From: Pirellulales bacterium
Lineage (GTDB): Bacteria; Planctomycetota; Planctomycetia; Pirellulales; Thermoguttaceae
Length of the DNA stretch: 36,703 bases
Reading direction: 5' to 3'
NCBI GenBank assembly: GCA_016935315.1
Contig: JAFGRD010000027.1
Span: 1 to 36,703 of the forward strand
Shown here: positions 31,225-36,703 of the stretch, piece after piece
How positions within the stretch are numbered: position 1 is the first letter of the stretch
How the letters are laid out: the number at the start of each line of letters is the position of its first letter
Made by a program: the position numbers and the translations under genes
The notes under the pieces: model-generated
What the model was told of the DNA's origin: nothing
The model's input: the letters and a program-made list of their open reading frames with translations, nothing else
The model's database searches: none

Positions 31225-32162
31225 AACCGGTGATTCGACTAGAGAACGTGACCAAGCGGTTCGGCGCCCAGACCGCGCTGAGCGACGTGTCGCTCGAGGT
31301 GGGGCCCGGCGTGGTCTATGCCCTCTTGGGCGAAAACGGCGCCGGAAAAACCACGGCTATCCGCATCATGCTCGGTTTGGCCGAGCCGAACTCCGGCCAG
31401 GCGGAAGTCCTGGGGCTGCGCAGCGACCGGGACGGATTGGCCATCCGACGCCGCATCGGCTACGTCCCCGAGCAGCCCACGCTCTACGACTGGATGCGCG
31501 TCGGCGAGATCGGCTGGTTCGCGGCCGGTTTCTACGGCGACGGGTTCCTGCCGCGATACTACGAGTTGGCGGCCCGGTTCGGGCTGCCGGAACGCCGGAA
31601 GCTCAAGACGCTCTCGAAGGGGATGCGGGCGAAGGTGGCCCTGTCGCTGGCCCTGGCCAACGATCCCGAACTGCTGGTGCTCGACGAGCCCACGTCCGGA
31701 CTCGACGCCCTGGTTCGCCGCGAGTTTCTCGAAAGCATGGTCGATCGGGCGGCTGCCGGGAAGACCGTTCTCTTGTCGAGCCACCAGATTGCCGAGGTGG
31801 AACGGGTGGCCGACGTCGTGGCCGTCATGCGCCAGGGTCGGCTGGTGCTGGTCGAACGACTCGACGAGCTGAAGCGGCAGACCCGCGAGCTGACGATTAC
31901 CCTGGCCGACGGCGCCGATGCGCCGCCGGACCTCAACGGCGACGTCCTCTACCGTTGCCGCAAGGGACACCAGTGGCAATGGCTGGTGCGCCACATGGCG
32001 GAGGCACAACTGGCCGATTTGCGGGCGCATCCGTCGGTCCGTGGCCTGGAGGTTCGCACCCCGAGCCTCGAGGAGATCTTCGTGGCCTATATGCAGGCGG
32101 GCCGGCAAACCGACGACCCGGCCGAACAGACCCAGCTTAGCGAGGAGGCACCGGCACCATGA
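31221..32162 (+). CDS. ABC transporter ATP-binding protein
   Basis: A 313-residue ATPase that powers the adjacent membrane protein. Walker A is GENGAGKT (residues 37-44), the Q-loop is YVPEQP (81-86), the signature is LSKGM (131-135, a common variant of LSGGQ in this subgroup), Walker B is LLVLDEP (151-157) and the H-loop is SSH (186-188). The approximately 90 residues after the ATPase core form an extra C-terminal domain, followed by a polar tail. Both ends overlap neighbours by ATGA, so it should be made in step with the regulator and permease. Export and stress-response roles are typical for YtrA-linked systems; the substrate is not evident. Confidence 0.94.
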   Translation: MKPVIRLENVTKRFGAQTALSDVSLEVGPGVVYALLGENGAGKTTAIRIMLGLAEPNSGQAEVLGLRSDRDGLAIRRRIGYVPEQPTLYDWMRVGEIGWFAAGFYGDGFLPRYYELAARFGLPERRKLKTLSKGMRAKVALSLALANDPELLVLDEPTSGLDALVRREFLESMVDRAAAGKTVLLSSHQIAEVERVADVVAVMRQGRLVLVERLDELKRQTRELTITLADGADAPPDLNGDVLYRCRKGHQWQWLVRHMAEAQLADLRAHPSVRGLEVRTPSLEEIFVAYMQAGRQTDDPAEQTQLSEEAPAP

Positions 32163-34711
32163 GCCCGACGATCTTCTGGCGCCTGATCTGGAAAGAGTAC
32201 CGCATGCTGCGCGGCTTCTGGATCTGTTTGACCGTGGCGGCCGTAGCCATCCAGTTGCTGGCTGCCTGGTTCGTCGATCAGCCCGTCGAGGATCTGGTTC
32301 CCATCGTGCTCTCGGTTGCCCTGGTGATGCCCACCCTCTACGTGCTGGGTGGCGCGGCCACGTTGTTTGCCGTCGAGCGGGAGACGGGAACGTACGATTT
32401 CCAGCGGGCGCTGCCGGCGGCGTCCTGGCGGTCGTTCCTCGGCAAGCTGACCTATGCCGTGGCCAGCGCGCTGCTGATGTTCGCGATCCTCGCCCCGACA
32501 GCCTACGGCGTGTCGCGTTTGCGCGTCGCGCAACCGGAGGTCAATCTCCGCCTGTGTGCCGTGTGGGGGCTGGCCGCCGCCACGGCCCTGGTCTGGGGGA
32601 TGTTCTTTTCGCTGCTGACGAAGGCGCCGCTGAAGGCGGCCGTCATGGCGACCATTGTCGGGCTGTTCAGCGTCTACTGCGTGGCGTACTTCGCCGAAAC
32701 CATGTTCCACGCCGACTTCTGGCACGTCGCCCTGTGGATCCTGGCGGCTGCCGCCGTGGTGGCTCTGGTCGACCTCTGGCTGGGGCTGCGCTGGTTTCGC
32801 GAGAAGGCGATGTTCTCGTGGTGGGCGGCAAGGTGGAACCGCCTGCGAATCGTCGCAGCCGGCAAGTCCGCCGGGGCTTCCTCCCGGCCCGCGCGCCCCG
32901 GCGGCCCGCTCTTCGCCCGGCTGCTCTGGCAACAATGGCGGCAATCATCGCGGCTGCTGGGTGTGCTGGCCGCCACGAGTCTGCTGCTGGCGCTTGTGGG
33001 TATCGTCATGTATGGACTCCCGCCGCGCCAACGCGGGTTCCTCGGCCCGTTGGGGGCCGTGTCGCTGGCAGCGCTGATCTACTTACTGCCGCCGATAGTC
33101 GGTGCCTGCGTATTCCTCGGCGATCAGCACGCGCGGCGGTTTCGTTTCCTTGCCGAGCGTGGTGCGCCGGCCCCCTACGTCTGGCTCAGCCGCCAGATTG
33201 TCTGGGGCGCCGCGGCCGCCTGCTGGACGGCCTTGATCCTGGTGGCAATGCTGTTTCTCCTTTTCCGAGGCATGCCGGAAGCCGACGTTCTTCAGGCGAT
33301 GGGATACATGATCGGGTTCATCGTGCTGGCCTACACGTCGGGCCAGCTCATGTCGATGTTCCTGCGCAACGGTGCGATGGCCGTCGTAGCCACGGTGGTC
33401 CTTTGCGGTCTGCTCTGCTTCTGGTCGCGGTTGATGCACGCCATGCAGATCTCCTGGCTCTGGTCGGTGATCCCGGTCCCGCTGGCCATGCTGGCGGCCA
33501 CCTGGCTGCGGACGCCCCGCTGGCTGCTGGAGCGCAACGGGCTGCGCGGCTGGCTGTGGCCGTTGCTGGCGTTGCTGCTGCCGACGGCGGCAATCCTGAC
33601 CGCCGTTCCGCTGTATCGCGTCTTCGAGATCCCCTTCGCCGATCCGGGCTTTTCGCCCGAGAAGTCCTTCCGGCCGGCTGCCGAGGAGGAATTGGCCGCC
33701 GCCGAGCTCTATCGCCGGGCCGGCGAGTTGCGGACCTCCGCCCGGGTGCTCGAAGCGGAAGGGGATCTCGATGCGACCTGGGATCGCTATCTGGCGGCAC
33801 TGCGCATGGCCGATCGTCTTCGTGTACGGGGCGCCATTGCTGAGTTGCTGAACGCCGACCGGATTGAGACGGACGTCTACGGGGCTTTGCCCGACTGGGC
33901 GGCACGGCCCGGGCAGACCCCCGAGCGGATTCGCGGGGCCCTCGGGCAGCTCGACGAGCTGGCCCGGCGGCGCCCGTCGCCAAGCGACGCCCTCGAGGCT
34001 GATTTCTTTCTCACCCGGGAGACGCTCTCAGGGCACCTGGAGCACCCGCTGCCCCATAGCCCATTGAACACAGAAGTGCAGTTGGTGGTCTATTGCACGC
34101 GCCGGTTGCCCTGGGAGAAGGCCCGCGCGTTCCGCCTGCTCGACTTCCTCGCCCAGCGCGACCTGGAAAGGGTCCGCCTTGCCGAGCGGCAGGCCGCCGA
34201 GGGCAAGCGGATCACTCAGCCAACCGATGAGCTTGCGGGGCCGCGCCAGCAATGGCTGGAAACGACCCCCTTCCTGCGATTATGCTACAGCCAGCATGCA
34301 TCGCATCTGGTGCGCAGCATCCTCCGTATGGAAACGCGCCGCCGTGTGGTGCGTCTGCTCCTGGCGATCGAGGCTCACCAACACGAGCACGACCGGCTGC
34401 CCGAGCGGCTCGACGACCTGGTCGGACCCGATCTCGACGCCGTGCCTATCGACCCGTACAGCGGCTATCCATTTCGCTACTTCCCCCAGGGTCTGCCGAC
34501 GGCCGTTCCCTGGTCGGAGCCTTCTTCGCGGGATGAACACACGCTGGCGGCCGGCACGCCGCTGATCATGAGCGTGGGGCCCTGCATTCACGATTTGGGC
34601 GTCGGCGACGCCCCCGAACGCTACCAGGTCCAGCTACCCAGCGGCTACTGGTACCAGCCGGAGTCCGACGACGAAGTCTGTCGGCGCGCCTGGCTGTTTC
34701 CGCTGCCGTAG
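32159..34711 (+). CDS. Double ABC-2-type permease fused to a large soluble domain
   Basis: An 850-residue protein. Residues 1-230 and 250-490 look like two tandem ABC-2 membrane modules, each beginning with a related motif (FWRLIWKEYR, LFARLLWQQWR) and having about six hydrophobic segments. The first also has the ETGTYDFQRALPAASWRSFLGKL pattern typical of these permeases. Residues about 500-850 are soluble and mostly helical. Near residue 724 there is a stretch (AIEAHQHEHDRLPERLDDLV, then PIDPYSGYPFRY) resembling the C-terminal part of type II secretion pseudopilins, common in planctomycete proteins. Typical ABC-2 permeases lack this domain. Two fused modules could form a complete channel with two ATPase copies. 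The start overlaps the ATPase stop. Confidence 0.85.
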   Translation: MSPTIFWRLIWKEYRMLRGFWICLTVAAVAIQLLAAWFVDQPVEDLVPIVLSVALVMPTLYVLGGAATLFAVERETGTYDFQRALPAASWRSFLGKLTYAVASALLMFAILAPTAYGVSRLRVAQPEVNLRLCAVWGLAAATALVWGMFFSLLTKAPLKAAVMATIVGLFSVYCVAYFAETMFHADFWHVALWILAAAAVVALVDLWLGLRWFREKAMFSWWAARWNRLRIVAAGKSAGASSRPARPGGPLFARLLWQQWRQSSRLLGVLAATSLLLALVGIVMYGLPPRQRGFLGPLGAVSLAALIYLLPPIVGACVFLGDQHARRFRFLAERGAPAPYVWLSRQIVWGAAAACWTALILVAMLFLLFRGMPEADVLQAMGYMIGFIVLAYTSGQLMSMFLRNGAMAVVATVVLCGLLCFWSRLMHAMQISWLWSVIPVPLAMLAATWLRTPRWLLERNGLRGWLWPLLALLLPTAAILTAVPLYRVFEIPFADPGFSPEKSFRPAAEEELAAAELYRRAGELRTSARVLEAEGDLDATWDRYLAALRMADRLRVRGAIAELLNADRIETDVYGALPDWAARPGQTPERIRGALGQLDELARRRPSPSDALEADFFLTRETLSGHLEHPLPHSPLNTEVQLVVYCTRRLPWEKARAFRLLDFLAQRDLERVRLAERQAAEGKRITQPTDELAGPRQQWLETTPFLRLCYSQHASHLVRSILRMETRRRVVRLLLAIEAHQHEHDRLPERLDDLVGPDLDAVPIDPYSGYPFRYFPQGLPTAVPWSEPSSRDEHTLAAGTPLIMSVGPCIHDLGVGDAPERYQVQLPSGYWYQPESDDEVCRRAWLFPLP

Positions 34712-34796
34712 GACTCCTGTTGACGCTTGCACACGCAATGCGCAAGGGCGACCCACGGAAGCCCGACTTGTCCGGCCTCCCGTAGGTCGGTCTGGG

Positions 34797-34820
34797 TCAT
34801 TCACAATGCCAACATCGATA
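34797..34820. repeat. 24-bp dispersed element, copy 2
   Basis: It matches 17651-17674 at 21 of 24 positions, including identical ends TCATTC and ACATCGATA. It lies 85 bases after the permease stop. Confidence 0.4.
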
Positions 34821-34998
34821 GCGTCTCTCCCGAAACGTCCTCGCCTCGCCCTGTTTGCGGGGAGAGGGACCGGCGGCAAGCGGCTCTCCAACATGCTGCC
34901 AGTCGCTACGCCCCGACGTCTCGCCGCCACGGCACATTGACAGCCCGCCCTGGCTGGGCGAAACTGGGGGACTCGCAGAAGGACAAGCTGGGCATACA

Positions 34999-35035
34999 TG
35001 AAAGTGCAAGGACGCACGGCGACCTTGCTCTTTCA
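34999..35035. other. Strong 13-bp hairpin in non-coding DNA
   Basis: Arms TGAAAGTGCAAGG and CCTTGCTCTTTCA pair with a single mismatch around an 11-base loop. No U-run follows on either strand, so it could be a small structured RNA, a leader element or a mobile-element remnant rather than a simple terminator. Confidence 0.55.
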
Positions 35036-35202
35036 TTACACCCGGACTGAAGATGCCTTTGAGTCTCCACGTTCTTTCGCGATCAGAAGTCACCGAAATC
35101 GACGTTTCGCACAGGGCGAGTGCTATGGCTGGAAAGACGTCTGCGCCACCTTTCCGGCCATAAGGATGCCCAACTTGTTCTTTCGCGAGTCCTGGGGCCA
35201 CG

Positions 35203-36435
35203 ATGGACGCAACCGACGGCGAAAACTCGAATATCCTCCAGGGACAGCGGCTGGCGTTTGTGGGCAAGCTGGCGAGCATGGCCCGGCGCGACGCGGCCAG
35301 GCTGGCCCGACGCCACGGGGCGACCGTCGTCGAGAAGCCCGACGCCGCCGTCCATCTGGTGGTCGTCGGCGAAGAGGAGCTGCCGCTGGGCGAGGCCGAG
35401 GGGCTGGTCGACTGGTTCGACGAGCCGACCCGCCAGGCCGCCGAGCAGGGGACGCTTCGGGTGATTACCGAAACCCAGCTCTGGCAGCGCCTCGGGCTGG
35501 TCGAGCCCCAGCAAGACGTCCATCGGCTCTACACGCCCGCCATGCTGGCCGAGCTGCTGGGCGTTCCGGTCGCGGTCATCCGCCGCTGGCACCGCCGGGG
35601 CCTGATCGTGCCGGTCCGCGAGGTGCGGCGGCTGCCCTATTTTGATTTCCAGGAAGTGGCCACGGCCCGACGCCTGGCCGAGCTGCTGGCCGCGGGCGTC
35701 TCGCCCCGGGCGATCGAAAAGAAGCTGGCCGCCCTGGCCCGCTATCTGCCCGGTGTGCGGCGGCCCATCGCCCAACTCTCGGTAATCGTCCGCGGTCCGC
35801 AGCTCCTGCTGCGCCAGGGCGACGGTCTGGTCGAGCCGGGCGGCCAGTTGCGGTTTGACTTCGAGGCCTGGGAACGCGAGACGCGGCCCGGCCCGACGCC
35901 CGACGGCTCCTCCCCCGCCACGACCGACGCCGTGGTGCCGCTGCCCGAGCCGCAGACGATCGATCCGGCCGCTGCCTCGCCCGAGCAGATGTGCCAATTG
36001 GCGGCCGAGTTGGAGGAAGACGGCCAGCTTGCGGCAGCCTGCGAGATGTATCGCGCCGCCATGGCCGCCGCCGGCCCCAACGCCGAGATCTGCTTCCAGG
36101 TGGCCGAGTTGCTCTATCGCCAGGGTGACCTCTCCGCCGCCCGCGAACGTTACTACACGGCCATCGAGCTCGACGAGGACTACGTCGAGGCCCGGGCGAA
36201 CCTCGGTTGCGTGCTGGCCGAGACGGGCCAGCGCGACCTGGCGGTAGCCGCGTTCGAGGGCGCCTTGGCCTATCACCCCGACTACGCCGACGTGCACTAC
36301 CACTTGGCTCGAACGCTCGACGAGACCGACGGCCGCGACCGGGCCGAGGACCACTGGCGGGCCTTTTTGAGGCTGGCCGCCGACAGCCCCTGGGCCGCCG
36401 AAGCCCGCGCCCGGCTGGGCCTCGCCAAAGAATAG
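35203..36435 (+). CDS. BRCT - MerR-type HTH - TPR fusion protein
   Basis: A 410-residue predicted cytoplasmic protein. Residues 11-98 resemble a BRCT domain (QGQRLAFVGKLASM...ARRHGATVVEKPDAAVHLVVV), as in bacterial DNA ligase. Residues 107-180 look like a MerR-type winged helix (LYTPAMLAELLGVPVAVIRRWHRRGLIVPV, in two parts, then YFDFQEVATARRL). Residues 186-222 form a short beta-rich piece, followed by a Pro-rich linker (225-255). Residues 258-405 hold three to four tetratricopeptide repeats, such as AEICFQVAELLYRQGDLSAA and YVEARANLGCVLAETGQRDLA. This suggests a DNA-binding regulator or adaptor with protein-binding repeats. No partner or target can be named. The ATG has only a weak purine-rich upstream site. 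Domain calls are by eye; BRCT is the least certain. Confidence 0.82.
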   Translation: MDATDGENSNILQGQRLAFVGKLASMARRDAARLARRHGATVVEKPDAAVHLVVVGEEELPLGEAEGLVDWFDEPTRQAAEQGTLRVITETQLWQRLGLVEPQQDVHRLYTPAMLAELLGVPVAVIRRWHRRGLIVPVREVRRLPYFDFQEVATARRLAELLAAGVSPRAIEKKLAALARYLPGVRRPIAQLSVIVRGPQLLLRQGDGLVEPGGQLRFDFEAWERETRPGPTPDGSSPATTDAVVPLPEPQTIDPAAASPEQMCQLAAELEEDGQLAAACEMYRAAMAAAGPNAEICFQVAELLYRQGDLSAARERYYTAIELDEDYVEARANLGCVLAETGQRDLAVAAFEGALAYHPDYADVHYHLARTLDETDGRDRAEDHWRAFLRLAADSPWAAEARARLGLAKE

Positions 36436-36589
36436 CCCAGGCGTTTTGCCGAAGGTAGCCTGTCCGGCGTTGCCCTCCCGCCGCACGGCGAGCCGCCCGG
36501 CCAATCCCCGCGCAAGGGATCACAGGCGAGGTTCTTGCGATCTCTCGGGGGTGGCGATACACGGACTGTTGACATACAGGGTCGGCTGA

Positions 36590-36703
36590 GTGCAGAATCG
36601 AATTGTCCTACCACTTCGGCCGGTGAACTTCGTGAGCTTCTGGGACGCCGCGCGGTTCTGCAACTGGCTGCACAACGGCCAAGGCAACGGCGACACGGAG
36701 AGC
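36590..36703 (+). pseudogene. 5'-truncated SUMF1/FGE-sulfatase-type fragment, runs off the window
   Basis: The last frame encodes RPVNFVSFWDAARFCNWLHNG, then QGNGDTES (bases 36617-36703). This matches the middle of formylglycine-generating-enzyme-like domains common in planctomycetes (VSFWDAxRFxNWL). A TGA at 36587-36589 stops the frame just upstream, and only GTG 36590 could start it. The 100 or so N-terminal residues normally before this motif are absent, and I saw no remnant in the other frames of 36436-36590. It may be a remnant gene or a frameshifted one; the rest lies beyond the window. Confidence 0.5.

Larger units (their letters stand above)
34712..35202. other. 491-bp gene-free region with repeats and hairpins
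   Basis: No protein with recognisable features was seen here. It contains the second 24-base element (34797-34820), an imperfect palindrome CCTCGCC/GGAGAGG (34844-34867), a CAGCC/GGCTG stem (34941-34956), a strong hairpin at 34999-35035, and a 12-base direct repeat, gttctttcgcga, at 35071-35082 and 35177-35188. No convincing promoter for the next gene was found. Confidence 0.5.

Noticed and set aside
36569-36598. A TTGACA-like box before the SUMF1 fragment
   Set aside because: The best partner, CAGAAT at 18 bases, is poor and overlaps the possible start codon, so a promoter is not supported.

Overview
The window looks like a chromosomal segment of a GC-rich planctomycete, most likely of the Pirellulales. 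This rests on recognised protein features: an EF-Tu and EF-G with planctomycete-style switch I regions, giant proteins with an N-terminal LEPR-XLL-type motif and a planctomycete-style dockerin tail, and an SUMF1-like fragment. No 16S rRNA or other formal marker is present, so the assignment is inference.

Region 1 (1-17583, + strand) is the core gene-expression block: tRNA-Thr(TGT), tRNA-Tyr(GTA), tRNA-Gly(TCC), tRNA-Thr(GGT), tuf, tRNA-Trp(CCA), secE, nusG, rplK, rplA, rplJ, rplL, rpoB, rpoC, rpsL, rpsG, fusA. It supplies translation elongation (EF-Tu, EF-G), ribosomal proteins, the SecE translocase subunit, the elongation factor NusG and the two large RNA polymerase subunits. The first four tRNAs and tuf have the same order and anticodons as the E. 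coli thrU-tyrU-glyT-thrT-tufB unit. Hairpins lie in the rplL-rpoB gap, and a separate promoter precedes rpsL. Several proteins differ at functionally or drug-relevant sites: EF-Tu gate residues, L11 position 26, RpoB at the E. coli P564 equivalent, and S12 R88. NusG carries an approximately 177-residue Pro/Glu/Ala-rich N-terminal extension.

Region 2 (17714-30498, - strand) holds two tandem giant genes, transcribed from a consensus TTGACA-18-TATAAT promoter. The upstream gene encodes about 2,800 residues: an LEPR-XLL-like N terminus, an SdrD-B-like fold apparently split by a seven-repeat FG-GAP-like propeller, two cadherin/VCBS-like repeats, eleven lamin-tail-like domains in an A-B-C super-repeat, and a dockerin tail. 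The downstream gene encodes about 1,420 residues: lamin-tail domains, a chitobiase-like domain, a CotH kinase-like domain and the same dockerin tail. The tails are about 95% identical at DNA level over 300 bp. Both products are probably exported or surface proteins.

Region 3 (30829-34711, + strand) is a compact three-gene unit: a YtrA-type GntR repressor, an ABC ATPase and a double-module ABC-2 permease fused to a large soluble domain. All junctions are ATGA overlaps, and the promoter overlaps a palindromic candidate operator.

Region 4 (34712-36703) has a 491-bp non-coding stretch with inverted repeats, then a BRCT-MerR-TPR fusion protein, then what appears to be a 5'-truncated SUMF1/FGE-type fragment running off the window end.

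The best candidates for something undescribed are the nested propeller and lamin-tail super-repeat protein, the permease with its fused soluble domain, and the BRCT-MerR-TPR protein.
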